From assembly GCA_011503125.2 (NCBI GenBank), contig WWBZ02000001.1, positions 5,270,001 through 5,334,000 on the forward strand: 64,000 bases of DNA, in the 5' to 3' direction. Each line of letters starts with the position of its first letter. Position 1 is the first letter of the stretch. The notes beneath the pieces are model-generated. The model searched no databases. It was not told the origin of the DNA and worked only from the letters and a program-made list of their open reading frames with translations. The position numbers and the translations under genes are program-made. Shown here piece by piece: positions 23,748-34,854 of the stretch. Origin of the DNA: Botryosphaeria dothidea. Taxonomy: Eukaryota; Ascomycota; Dothideomycetes; Botryosphaeriales; Botryosphaeriaceae.

Positions 23748-24128
23748 TCCTGCGAGGTTGCTGAGGTGCAAACGTCGGATGCCAACAGAATAATCGATTG
23801 ATTGGATGAAAGAAGGACTCAATCAGTAGAGATTCGCATTCAGAATGGACACCGTTTGGGGTCTGAAACCATGGGATTGTGCAAGAAAGATAGTCTGAGA
23901 TGCGCTCATCTCATGTCCGCAGTGTGAGTTCGCATCCCTTACAAATCACAAGCGAATTAGGCAGCAACACGACCCATGGCGTGGCACAGCGGCTTCGGAG
24001 GCTGTGCCAATGCTGTGGTCTTTGTAAAATTTTACCTGTGTCTCGAAGGAATCGGCAAGAGGCAACAGCTCTGTCAATCAGCTGAGCCTTTCGTCCACCC
24101 AGGAAAGCACGTTAGATATTTTGACGCC
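23748..24128. other. Upstream region of the pseudokinase gene
   Basis: No gene. Presumed promoter of the leftward pseudokinase gene, ending at MITE-like copy 3. Confidence 0.4.
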
Positions 24129-24341
24129 TATAGGAGGGTGCCATAGTTGATGGTTAGCGCCGAATGTGATATTTCCGCACAAGATCAAATCAAGAGCGCT
24201 GCCCTGGGAAGTGGAAGCATTCGCCCGGACGGCATCGTCCTTAAGAATGCATCACACTGTCGTCAGGATGAATGCTTCGACTCCCCATGAGGTTGAATGA
24301 AGGCCATTGCCGCTGACCGTCGGGTGCGACGTCTCTCTGTA
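24129..24341. mobile_element. MITE-like inverted-repeat element, copy 3
   Basis: Divergent copy. The left terminus has decayed (TAGGAGGGTGCCATAG), the right ends CTCTCTGTA. The internal repeat is recognisable as GAAGCATTCGCCCGGACGG with GTCAGGATGAATGCTTCGAC. Most differences from copies 1 and 2 are C/T or G/A transitions. The element ends 292 bases upstream of the FAM32A-like start codon, so it lies within or next to that gene's promoter. Confidence 0.7.
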
Positions 24342-24633
24342 CTGGTCAGTATCGCACCGGATTATCACACCGGACTATCGCACCGGCAGCTGAAGTCATC
24401 ATTCAGAAGCAGGTCAGAGTCTTGAGATAGTCGCTTCAGGAAAATTGCCCCGTCAATATTCCCATGGCAGGAGCGCGGTAACATTTTTCGAACGGACCTT
24501 GTCAGTCACACAGGAAACGGCAGCGGCAACCACTTTCCCGCCCTAGACCACCTCGTCGGCGCGTCATCCGTCACCTCACGCCGACCGCGCGTGTCTTCAG
24601 CTTTTCCCCTCCTCCAAAACCCTCACCTCCACC

Positions 24634-25212
24634 ATGCCGAGCTCCGAGTACACCACCGTCAGCGGCGGCGCGCTCAAGCTCAAAGGCGGCGCGCCCATCG
24701 ACAAGAAAAAGAAGAAGAAGAAGAAGTCCAAGCCGACCAGCAGCACGACCGAAGCTTCCTCCTCATCCAAACCCGCCGCTGACGATGATGCGACATCGCA
24801 AACCGCCCTCCAGCGTGCGCTCGCCGACGAAGACAAAGACGACGATTCGGACCGCGAGACGAGCGTAGACCGAAGGAAGGAGGGCAACGAAGAGGAGCTT
24901 GGAAGGGCCGTGTCGGCACATAGGCACAAGACCGAGGCGGAGAGAAAGTACGAGGAGAGAAGGAGAAAGAGGGTGAGTAGGCTCATTGATGCATTTGCGA
25001 AGGTCGTTTGCTGATGGGTACGACTTTTGCAGTTGGACGAGCGGTTGAAGCGCGAGGGCGTCAAGACACATAAGGAGAGGGTGGAGGAGCTGAACAAGTA
25101 CCTCAGCACCCTGAGTGAGCACCACGACATGTGAGTACCTTGTGCGGCTAATTGTGGTAGAGTGGGACACGTGGACTAACAGAAACGCAGGCCAAGAATC
25201 GGACCCGGATAA
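24634..25212 (+). CDS. FAM32A-family protein
   Basis: Three exons (24634-24972, 25033-25130, 25191-25212) encode 152 aa; the last exon is only 22 bases and gives the conserved ending MPRIGPG. The C-terminal half, HKTEAERKYEERRRKR with LDERLKREGVKTHKERVEELNKYLSTLSEHHDMPRIGPG-like sequence, is the FAM32A domain (formerly DUF1754). The N-terminus has GGALKLKGG and a Lys run (positions about 24-31), followed by a Ser/Asp-rich acidic linker. Human FAM32A is a nuclear spliceosome-associated protein that touches the catalytic core and promotes exon ligation; a similar role here is inferred from the family. All introns are GT-AG. The gene converges with the HVA1 gene. Confidence 0.9.
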
Positions 25213-25590
25213 CACGAACGCGGCTCACTGTGGGCAAAGTTTTTCGGTTTGGGCTTTTTCCCTGCAGCATGGCGTTTTGGAGTATGGTGGGCAGCAGATC
25301 TTTGCTCTCGACAATGCTTCTGGAGAATGTGCGCGTAGACAAACAAGCCGCCGTAGTCTGGGTCAGAGAAGGTTGCAAACGCTTGGGTGTGGCAGCGCAA
25401 TCAAAGAAGTATGGATAGGAAATTCTTTTCATTCCGTGTGTTCGTCACTATTGAGAGTGAAGCTCATGATATCTAGAGCTCCCAATTTGCAGTTCCTGTC
25501 ATCGATCCACCGCTCGATAAACCACCCAGCAGTTAACTTACACAAATATGGACCTTCGCTGCCGAGACCGCTGGCCGTTCCTACCTCCAC
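25213..25590. other. Convergent intergenic region
   Basis: 378 bases between the stops of the FAM32A-like and HVA1-like genes; it should hold both terminators. No gene. Confidence 0.5.
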
Positions 25591-25987
25591 CTACGTCGCG
25601 AGCTCGATAATGTTGGCCTCGAAGATAGCGGACTTCTTGCCCGTGTGCTCATTCTTGATCTATAGAGTGCGAAGGTTATTCATCCACTCTGAACAAACTG
25701 CCGAAGGTGATAGGCTAGGCGTTGCAACGAACAAAAGGGAGCAAGTCGATACGAACCTCATAGCGCGGGTCCTCCTCCGAAGCCTGGACATTGTGACCGG
25801 ACATGCGACGGGGCTCGGTCGCGACGCTCATAATGGTGCCGACGGAAGTGGGCGTATTGGACTCGGGACCTGCGAGTGGATAAGTCAGTAAGACAGTGAC
25901 AACGCGAGAATATCTGAGGAGGGCATGAGGCAACCTACCGCCGATAGCCTTGTAGCGGACCTTCTGGCCGACCTCGTAAGCCGGCAT
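25591..25987 (-). CDS. HVA1/DUF2945 tudor-like small protein
   Basis: Three exons (25939-25987, 25757-25869, 25591-25659) give 76 aa. The protein begins MPAYEVGQKVRYKAIGG, continues with TSVGTIMSV, then VQASEEDPRYEIKNEHTGK, and ends with an Ile/Glu-rich strand. This is the pattern of the hypervirulence-associated protein TUDOR domain (DUF2945): an SH3-like barrel with V.Y..IGG and ASEEDPRY..N..TGK. The second donor, gttcgt, is weak but the junction restores the family motif. The name comes from fungal virulence work; the biochemical role is not established. Short, probably cytoplasmic, with no signal peptide. Confidence 0.85.
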
Positions 25988-26913
25988 GATTGCTGGTGAA
26001 GTGTCTTGTTGTTTGTAGTGTTTGGATGTGGTGTTCGTCGTGGATCGTGTGGATTCAGGATGTTTCGTTGTTGAGAGGTGTAGCAGTAGTGGTCACCGTT
26101 GGCTGCTTAAATATACCTCTACCAGTGCCTTCCCAAAACGCAAGCAAATGCGTCATCCCTGCAGACAGACAGCACAGTCTTTCGCCGAAGTGCTACCGTC
26201 ACTAGGGAAGTTTGATGCTTGTCAGCTGGGCTACCAAGCTGAGCCAGAACCTGCCGTCTGGGTCAGGCCGTCACGGGTTTCTTTCCTCACATGTGTCCGG
26301 ACCAAACGGGACCATATCGTGTAGACAATTCATGACTAGTACGGTGGAGAGTTGAAGTATTCATCCGCATGACTTCGTCGCCAGACACAGATGATAGTTC
26401 AGACTACATTTTCGCGGCAAAAGCGGGGTGAGCCTCGATGTTGTCTACGACGCCAGACTTGTCGGTGGACGCTCCAGTCAGCCAATTCTAACGGTCTGGG
26501 AGAAAGTAGTCTCGTTCTTCAATTGCAGTGTTGGTCACGGTCGAGTATATATAGAAGAAGAGTGAAGCCAGAGGGGTTTAGATAGAAATAAGAGGAGTAA
26601 AAGTAAGAGTCCATTCACGTCAGAAAATGAAAGGCTCAAATGTATTTGAAATGGTTTTATGCATTCGTCATTCAGTCGTATATACAAGACATTAACGGAT
26701 CGCAGTATGTACCCTGAGAACTCTCCTACCGGATATATACAGTGGTAGAGAGCTCTCAGCAAGTTAATAAGAACCGAAACCCAAGAAACCGTTATTCACA
26801 AAACCAGCGAAGCCCATATTTACTGGAAGGGGTTCTTCCAAAAGCAGATACCCGAAAACACCATTCCCAATCCTCCAGAGTCTTTTCTATAATGAGCGTA
26901 ATCTTTGCCTTCG
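25988..26913. other. Spacer with a possible MITE remnant
   Basis: Promoter side of the HVA1 gene and 3' flank of the multicopper oxidase. No gene. A sequence at about 26310-26375 resembles part of the MITE-like family. Confidence 0.4.
26310..26375. mobile_element. Possible degraded fragment of the MITE-like family
   Basis: GTTGAAGTATTCATCCGCATG at about 26351 matches the left arm of the internal inverted repeat with transition changes. The preceding ACCATATCGTGTAGACAAT region loosely follows copy 4. No right half or terminal repeats are seen. Confidence 0.35.
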
Positions 26914-28836
26914 TCACTTCGTCTTAGTCTTCGTCGTAGAAGTCGTCTTGTCGTCCTTCCCCTTCTTGTCGTCCGACTTGGTGCTGGTCGTCGCCGGTGA
27001 AGTAACAGCTGGAGACGTAGTAGCGGCAGTGGTGGTGGTGATAGTGGTGGCGGCGGTGGTAGTAGAGGAGGAGCTTGAGGTAGTCGAGGAGACCGTACTG
27101 GTCTTGAATCCGGTTGGGGCGGTCAACCAGTAGTTCTCGAGAGCCTTCTCAATCTTGTCTACGTCATTGTAGCGGTTGATCTTTGCGAAAGCTTCCAGCT
27201 TGTCCTGGATGGCTTTATCAGAGAAGTCCTCGTCCTTGTAGTCCTTTGCACGCCAGCGGGACTCCATCGGGTCAATGAACAGAGTCTCCTTCTGGTCGTA
27301 TCCGTAGTCTTCCAGGGAGGAGACATTGAAGGCCCCCATCATGTCGTGATCCTCGTGGATCAGGTTATGGCAGTGGAACATGTAGACACCGTCCCAAGGC
27401 TGGAAGCGAGCAACAACCCGAACCTTCTCGTTCTCACCAAGCAAAACAACGTCCTTGAGACCCTTCTTCTCATAGTCGAAGACAGGGCGCTTACCGCCTT
27501 CGCGCGAAATGACCTGGAAGTCGACAAGGTGGATGTGAACGGGGTGGGACCAACCGCCGGAGCTATTTTCGAGCTCCCAGACCTCAACTGCTCCGCGCTG
27601 GGGCTTGGCCAGAATACGGTTCTCGGTCTGGGCGAAGGTCATTCCGTTGATGGTCCACTCGCCGCCCTTGCGCTCAAATTTGAAGCTCCTGTCAACGCCA
27701 GCCTTGTTGGGCGGGAAGGGCACGCTCCGAAGAGAGCTGGGCAGGTTGTTATTCTGGTCCGAATCAACTTTGTTGCCCACAACGAAACGCATGACCTTGT
27801 CGGTGCTGTTGTAGTCTTCATCGGCCTGGACGTTGCGCTCATTCCTCATGGTGATGTTCTTGCCGGCATACTGAGAGAAGTCGACCACGATCTCCCAACG
27901 CTCAGCCATAGAAATGTGGAGCAGATTGGTTTGGACAGGGCTGGAAAGAAGGCCGGCATCGGAAGCAATGACATTGAAATCGATCTTCTTGCCACCATCG
28001 GCCTCGAGGGACAACTGAAAGGCACGCGATATGCTAGTATCGAGCAATCTAAAGCGGTATTTCCTGGGCTGCACGTTCATGAACGGCCAGGGGGCTCCAT
28101 TGACATGTATAACATCACCGTAGAGGCTGACGGTTTCGCCATTGGGACTGAAAAGGTCGCCGTTGGCCTGATACTGCTTTGAGCTCAGGGCAAGAGGGAC
28201 GTCATATTGACCGGAAGGAAGGCCAAGCGAGTCCTCTTTGGGGTCGTGCAGGAGGTAAAAGCCTGCCTGACCATAGTATGCGTTCTCGGCAGTGTGGAAA
28301 ACTGCATGGTCGTGGTACCAGAGGGTGCGGGCGGACTGGGCGTTGGGGTAGTAGTAATCCTTGTACTGGCCCGGGCTGGTAGTATCCTCTGCCCAACCAT
28401 CGAAGGGGGCAAAGGAGTAGGAACCATGAAGATGAACAGAGTTGGGGATGGAAGCCTTGTTGATGAAACGGACAACGGCCTCTTCGCCCTTCTCCATCAT
28501 GAAGGTGGGACCAGGAGAGATGCCATCGTAGCCAACGAGGTTTGCCTTTCCAAGACCAGGGTAGACCTGTTGTTGAAGAGGCGAGATTGTGATCTCGTAG
28601 TAGTTGATAATGCCGCCGGTTTTGGGATTGGTGTAGGACCTAAACAAGTCAGACCTCCGCAGGGACGAAAAGAGAGGTGGATATGTGACTTACGCCTTCG
28701 GTTTCTTGACCGGTGGCACAGGGACAGGAAACTCATAGAAGTTCTTGTACACAGGACTGAGCCACTTATCGTCGCCGGCAAGAGTGCTTGCGACCAAGAG
28801 GGCGCCGATGCCCAGGTGGACAGAGCCGAAGAACAT
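26914..28836 (-). CDS. Secreted multicopper oxidase, bilirubin-oxidase type
   Basis: Two exons (28694-28836, 26914-28639) give 622 aa; the start is the ATG at 28836, which opens a signal peptide (MFFGSVHLGIGALLVASTLAG). All four copper-ligand clusters are present: HLHG (about 117), WYHDH (about 155), HPVHIH (about 413) and HCHNLIHEDHDMM (about 470-482), the last with the axial Met. The HCHNLIHEDHDMM form matches fungal bilirubin oxidase (Myrothecium) rather than laccase. Such enzymes oxidise phenolic or tetrapyrrole substrates and reduce oxygen to water at a type 1 and trinuclear copper site. The C-terminal 60 residues are a Thr/Ser-rich then Lys-rich tail, longer than in characterised members. 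The natural substrate is unknown. Confidence 0.92.
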
Positions 28837-31814
28837 GTTGCGAAAGCTTGAGGGGGTTTGAGAAGGTTTGAGAGAGCAAGCGGATCCTTCAACGAAGAGG
28901 ATCAGAAAGGACACGAGACACAAGAAGCTTGGAAGAGATAGCTCCTTGAGGTGGCTTGAGAAGGCTTGAGAGTGTTCTGATGATGGGCTACGGCGAGATC
29001 AAGCTCGATACTTATATCGAGAAATGCCCTCCGATAGCTGAACATTACCCGGCGCTCTCCACACGGGAAATCGAGTCCGGAAGCTGTCAATGCATGAAGT
29101 CCATGCTGCAGGGCTCTGGTATGGCGGAGATGGAGCATGGAGGAAAGCGCCATCGCCCCCGCCACGAGCCAACACGGGATGCATGGTCGTCCATGTACCG
29201 GAGCTAGGCGGTTCGCCATGAGTTGGGCTGCTGGGCTAAGCCCGTGGAGACGGCAGCAGTCTATACAGACGTTGGGCGCCATGGAGTTCAGCTTGAGCGG
29301 ACGGCACGAGGTGTTTGGACGGGGGAGGCCATGTTTGCGGAAGCTGCCGACAGCTTTGACCGGGGAAGGGCTATTGTTGGCAAGCCAAGCGTTGCGGCTG
29401 CCATTCCGGCATGCGGCTCGAATTGCAGCGGCAGCGGCAGTCAAGACGCATGTGCTGGCGGTAGCCTAGATGGTTGCACCCGTCTCGGCTCCCACCGTTC
29501 GAGAATCCGCTGGGCGAGATGCGGCGATTTCCACATGGCAGCCGCGTTCAGATGGTCCCGCGGCGTTGGAAAGCTCAGACAGAACGCTTTGAAACATGCA
29601 CTGCCCTTTCGCTCAACCAATGATAGAGCGTGGATTTTGCAGCGGGGACCGTAAGTATAGTGTACCACCAGCATGCTCTCCTAGGAAGGGTTGCCTACCG
29701 TTTCATCGTTCGGACGGTAGACTACCGAACGGCGGCCCAGCAGAATGCACAAGGCTGTGCAAGTTGGATTTGGCGATGTTGTGGACACGGAAAACAATTC
29801 TACTGCAGCAGTGCGGTTTGCGGCTACACCCCAGACGGGAAATGCGCTCAGCTGCAGGCCTCCATTAGTAGCGATTCGGCTGCAAGATCTGTATAAGGAT
29901 TAGCTCGGCCAGTCAGAGCGCAGCGGATAGCGCTGACGACCAGGAAGGACCCCAGATGGGGTAGGAGCGGGCTGCAGCAGCGCCTTGGCACTCAGGGACC
30001 TGGAGTGTGCCAAGTCCGCCTTGAGCCAGCCACGACTTACCTCTCTCCGCGCATTCTCGTCAAACACTCCGCCGAAGGAGCTCTCAGCTCCCCAGCCCGC
30101 TCACGCCCCATCTCTTGGCATTCGCCCACCAGCCTCGAGACCCGGTCCTGCACCTGTACATGTGACACCGCGGAGCTTGTCTGCATCTTCAGCTCTATCC
30201 ACCGCGATCCCGGAATCCCAGGCCCCAAGAATACCAAGCTTTGAAACGCTTGTCCGCGGAAGAAAGTACCGTGTATGGAAGACCCATGTTTGGTTCCCTT
30301 CCAAACCAAACCGCAGCACCAAACGTCTGCCGGCTGTTGCCACAAGGTCGAATCTGACATGTCACGTGAAAGCGAGATCGCCATGCTCATCTCCTCACTC
30401 CGCCCATTCGGTCCGCAATGCATCCTTCGACTACTACGCCTGGAGTACCGAATCCACATTTAAACCGCGCCCGTATAGGTGACTCAGCTGGCCGTCCGCC
30501 ACGCTGTCCGCCACGCTCAGATGCCAAGGCGGCGCGGCCAACCGCAGCCTGTTGAACCGCGCCAAGCTGACAGCTCTGCACCGTCGACAATCCGCTCGTA
30601 TCTTGAGCAGGGGGCAGAGAGCAGAACTGGCGGCCGTGGCGTTGCATCATGCGAGAACCAAAGCCGCTCTGCTGACCGATCTCTCTCAGTCGAGTATCCC
30701 GGACATTCCGCATCTCGATATCTCCACGCCGCTGTCGCTCTCGGGAAGTCTTAGCATGGCTTATGCCTCCATGCCGTGTCACGACCGCCACGTGTTGGGA
30801 AATATTTGCTGAAAATCCTTCGGGCCAAGCTCTTCGTCCACGGCATCAAGCTCGTCGGCTGGCAATCCTCTTGCTTCCCCACATCAAGACCCACAGCCTT
30901 ATGATGCCGTGATTGCCCAGCAAAACGGCTCAATGATGCGGAACAAGGGTACGAGTGTCTAGACCATTTGGCTGCCTGCCTGATGTCAAGTAGCGGACAA
31001 GGATGCCAGTCATCTTGACCGTCGCGTGGCCTCGGGTGGTAAACAAGAGCGCCCCGAGATGAGAAGATTCAAAGTCGTTGTGACCAGCAACAAGCGAGAG
31101 CAATCAGTCGGCATCGCCGGAAGGAAAACGCCATCGGCTCTGCGTTTTGCCTGGACTCACTCAGCAGTTCCGAAGGATTGTCCATCTCTCGTAGGCAGAA
31201 TTACATGCAGGCGGCGCCAACCGCAAGGCAACCTCGGTTATGGCCTCACTACCATTCGAATAGTCGAGATCTGCATGGGCTAGATCTATTTACAGACGGA
31301 GAGATCCAGGTTGTCGGAAGGTGATCGCTGTGGCGCTCTCTCCCGCCTCTCCGCGGGGGCCGTCGGTGTGGGTAAACTTTGCCGGTTAGAGTAGGTGCGC
31401 ACACCATCCGGGCCAACGATCAATCCGAAACAGACCGTATTTTGGTGACTGGTGACCTTGTGCAGCGCAGCTGAGTGTTTTCTCCTTCTCTTTCTACACG
31501 AGAGTGCCCTATTCTTGCATCACCACTGCTGACAGGGCAAAGAACGTGATCTGATCAATCGAAATAATGGTCAGCCCGTCCGCCATGGATTCTGGACCTG
31601 AGATATCGGCTTAAGCCATTCCTTTCGTACCGCTTTTTTAGTCCCTGTAAGTCCACCTCTCTGCCAAGGGACGCCCATCTGAATATGGCTTGCCGTGTCG
31701 GTACACATTCGACGAGCCTACTCGACTTAGTACCACCGAAAGGGTTTGGTCATGAGCCATCGCATGAATCCGGTGAGCAGAAATTGTGGTCGGCGCTCAG
31801 CCCAGCTGGAGAGC
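28837..31814. other. 3-kb gene-poor interval
   Basis: No gene could be supported. An open plus frame at 29985-30482 (165 aa, Pro/Ser/Arg-rich) starts at TTG, lacks a recognisable domain and is regarded as chance. The left end holds the promoter of the multicopper oxidase. Confidence 0.4.
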
Positions 31815-32032
31815 TACAGAGGGTGATGCAGCCGATGGTGGGACCTGAGTGCGAGAGCCATATAGATAAGCCAGACAAAATTAATATCAGGACTACTATG
31901 GAGAGCTGAAGCATTCGTCAGGATGCATGTTTCTGTAGAAAAAGCTATCCGGATGAATGCTCCGAATACCCATGGCCGTCGTGGTTCGATCCTCGCATTC
32001 TGCGCTAATCATCGGCTGCAGAATCTTCTGTA
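31815..32032. mobile_element. MITE-like inverted-repeat element, copy 4
   Basis: 218 bases beginning TACAGAGGGTGATGCAGCC and ending with CATCGGCTGCAGAATCTTCTGTA, so the terminal repeats still pair. The internal arms are GAAGCATTCGTCAGGATG and TCCGGATGAATGCTCC. It ends about 365 bases from the stop codon of the UVRAG-like gene. The sequence between the arms is shorter than in copies 1 and 2. Confidence 0.7.
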
Positions 32033-32396
32033 GGGCGAGGGGATAATTGCGAAGCTTGATTACCCTCGCTACCAAGACAATCAAACCGTAGCCTTGTCGT
32101 GGCCGTTGGGAGAGTTTCTTTCCTGTTCGCTCTCGGTAGGCAACGAAAAAGGAAATGAAAGATTACCCGAATCCTTGGTCCTGCTGGGTGAGTAGAGGAC
32201 GTCTCTGTCACTACTGATCTTCCATGGATGAAGTCTACTCCTGAGGAACACACATGCAAGAGAAATTGCGATGAGGAACATGTGGACATCCTGGACGTAG
32301 TGAAGAAGAGATCAAACGAACGCTTCATGCGGCATCTCCAAAAAGCCAGCCAAAGTCCCAAGCTTTGAATCATGTATTAAATTCTTTACTTACAGA
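32033..32396. other. 3' flank of the UVRAG-like gene
   Basis: No gene seen. Confidence 0.4.
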
Positions 32397-34476
32397 CTAA
32401 GACACGCCGCCAAGAGCCGTCGCCTTCTGGATCCTAAAACTCGGGGTATTTGTGATACTGATGCTTGTTCCATTTCCATTGCTCTTTGTCAAAGTGGCTC
32501 CATTCTTATCAGGTGCTGCCTTCGCTGGTGTCGCTGATCCGGTGTCTTGCTTCCCTCCATTCTCTTCGGCCGCAGCACCGTTAGCAGTGCTATCTTCAGA
32601 GGCTCTGCGGGAGTCATTTGGAGTTCCGGGGTACCTGAGCAATGCCCTGAAGCCACCAGCTTTCCTCGTGGGTATGTCACCCTTGCCGGCCGTTGCAACA
32701 TAGAGCAAGTACTTGAGGTTGGGTAATGTCTGGCGGATGTCCAGAAGTTTGAGGCCGAGAGAATTAGACAGGAGCTCGATGTCTTTGTTGAGTAAAAAGA
32801 CACCGTATTCGAACCGATACCGAACGGCCCCTTTCATGAACAAAGGATAGGTGCGTGGTCCAGTAGTCATGGAGATGGGGTCCTCAATAACAGAATTCGA
32901 TCCCTGGGGTTGGATCGGATAGGGCAACGGGAGCGACAGATAAATGGTCAGATGTGCGACAACTTGAGCAACATAACCAAGAGCGGCAGCGGTGACGTCC
33001 TCCTTTACATCGTCAAACTCGGAATTGGGTAGCGGAAGCCCGCGAATGGTAAAGTTCAGGGAGCGCCCGGGAATGGGCTCAATTGGGTAAATCTTGAGCA
33101 AATCTTCGCAGACACGTCGCCTGTGGCCAAGTATCTCATCTTGAGTTTGCTGGAGGGTAATTTTCCGTTCCTCAAGTTGCTGTTTTCCATGGTCGATATC
33201 TTCAAGGGTCCGAGCCTGTAACTCCCGTCCCTTCCTCGTAGCTTCGCGGCGTTTTTTGATGCTGGTTTGCAAGTCGTTGCGCTTCTTCTTCGCCACTTCC
33301 ACACGCTTTCTTTGGGCGGTCACGATGGCCTCGACTGACCTGAGCCTCTCCTGCGCTTCAGGGACTTGGTCCACTGTAGCGATTGCTTCTTCGTTGCTCT
33401 CAATAATGGCATTGATTTCGGTTGTAAGACGATCTCGTGTAGCCAGGGCGTCTTGAATACAATCATCCAATGACGAGAGGCGCATCAATTGGTCATAAGA
33501 GGAAGTTGGGAGAGGCTTTGCGGATGTCGATTTTGCCGGAGCAGAAGTGAAATCAAGGCGGTAATCTTGAGAAGCCATATCCATAAAGCTGGTGTAAATG
33601 CCGTCTGTAAAGTGAAACAGAATGCAGTTCTGCGGGAAAGGATGGTGGAAACTATCGAGCTAGCCAAATGTCATTTAGCCAAGAACCGAAGTGGAAAGAC
33701 GCAGACTCACTGATTTGCCAATGAACTGTAGCGAACGAAAGTTGATAGTCACGTCCAGCAGGTGTTGGTGCTCAGCCATGGTCTCGCTTTTCACCCACAC
33801 CTTGACGGTAAGCTCGTCCAGTCGGGTCACGGCGGGTCCCCAGGGGTGCAAGTCGAAGAAGCGAAAATTGGGATTCATGGCTTTCTCGGCTTCCTCACTC
33901 ACATATACGGGTTCACCAATACCGTCGACGTGTAGCGAAAAAAAGGTGTGGGCCATGCGACCACCAGTCACATCTTCAAGTTTCTTCTGGCGTTCCAGTG
34001 GACTAGCACCAGACCATTCCATTGTGCTTCTGCGACGCATTCTACCAAGCCCAGGTCTCACAGACGGATCCAAAGCATTGGCATCCTTGTTATCCACCTT
34101 CGGAGGATCGGCAACGGCGGACTCGCTGATGGGCTTCAGGTCGTTGGATCTCAGATCGTTTGAGGAGCGGGAATGTTCCAGCTTGCGGCTCTCACGCTGG
34201 GCAAGAGCCTTTGTCGGGGTCTTCAGTGAGGAGGGGACGGCGTCGTCGTCAATGGTGCCCCGGCGTGGCCTTGCAGGAGACTGAACCAGGGTCAGGTTGC
34301 GGATTGTGATGCCTTGAAGATGCCTGATTTTTCGGTTCTAGCCGGCGTCAGTGGATGGGCTGCAGTCATTCTCGACATCCGATGCCACATACGTAAGGGA
34401 GCAACCATGGTCTCTCGCGGCGCGGGAGGTCTTGGGGCGGCTGGGGCTCGCCGGGCCCGCGAGAGCTCGCGGACAT
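32397..34476 (-). CDS. UVRAG/Vps38-like autophagy and endosome protein
   Basis: Three exons (34393-34476, 33711-34337, 32397-33659) give 657 aa. The start ATG at 34476 yields RPWLLPYNRKIRHLQGITIRNLTL, a conserved fungal N-terminus; an ATG at 34412 is out of frame with it. Next comes a C2-like region (AHTFFSLHVDGIGEPVYVSEEAE, about 110-225), the conserved segment LDSFHHPFPQNCILF, a long coiled coil (about 280-400, Lys/Arg/Glu-rich) and a globular C-terminal domain with YPIEPIPGRSLNFTIRGLPLPNS. This is the Atg14/UVRAG (PF10186-type) architecture. Vps38/UVRAG is the subunit that directs the Vps34-Vps30 phosphatidylinositol 3-kinase complex II to endosomes. The tail is Ala/Asn/Gly-rich and disordered. 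Divergent from the mL67 gene. Confidence 0.85.
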
Positions 34477-34854
34477 GGCGAAGGCGGCAGCGAGCGCGTC
34501 AGGCAGATGCGGGACTGCGGCGCGCTCAGCAGAACACCGCGTGATGCGTCAGGCTAGTTTCAAACAGCGGGTATGATGGCGGCATGGCCCAGTATGGGAA
34601 CCATCTCGCCGTTGAGCAATGTCGCGTGTCGGAGACGTGGTGGATTGGGCGCAGGTGTCCCGCATGCCCACGTTGGCCGTCGTCCCAAGCGCGCCCGGGC
34701 CAAGCCGCACCTTCGCGACTTCCGCTGCTGAGACTTTTCCCTTCCGCTCTCTCGTTCACGGCACGCCCAACAAGCCCTCGCCTCCGCTGACTAGGCGCCT
34801 CTCGCCCATCTCTGTCGCCTTGCCCTCCGTACCCCAGCAGGCGCCGCATTGATC
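34477..34854. promoter_or_regulatory. Bidirectional promoter, UVRAG-like / mL67
   Basis: 378 bases between two divergent start codons. Both genes must be driven from this GC-rich interval; no individual site is called. Confidence 0.55.

Noticed and set aside
27346..28182. 278-codon plus-strand open frame
   Set aside because: Exact antisense shadow of the multicopper oxidase coding exon.
31980..32000. GGTTCGATCC B-box-like sequence in MITE-like copy 4
   Set aside because: No acceptor or anticodon stem around it and the motif is absent from the other copies.
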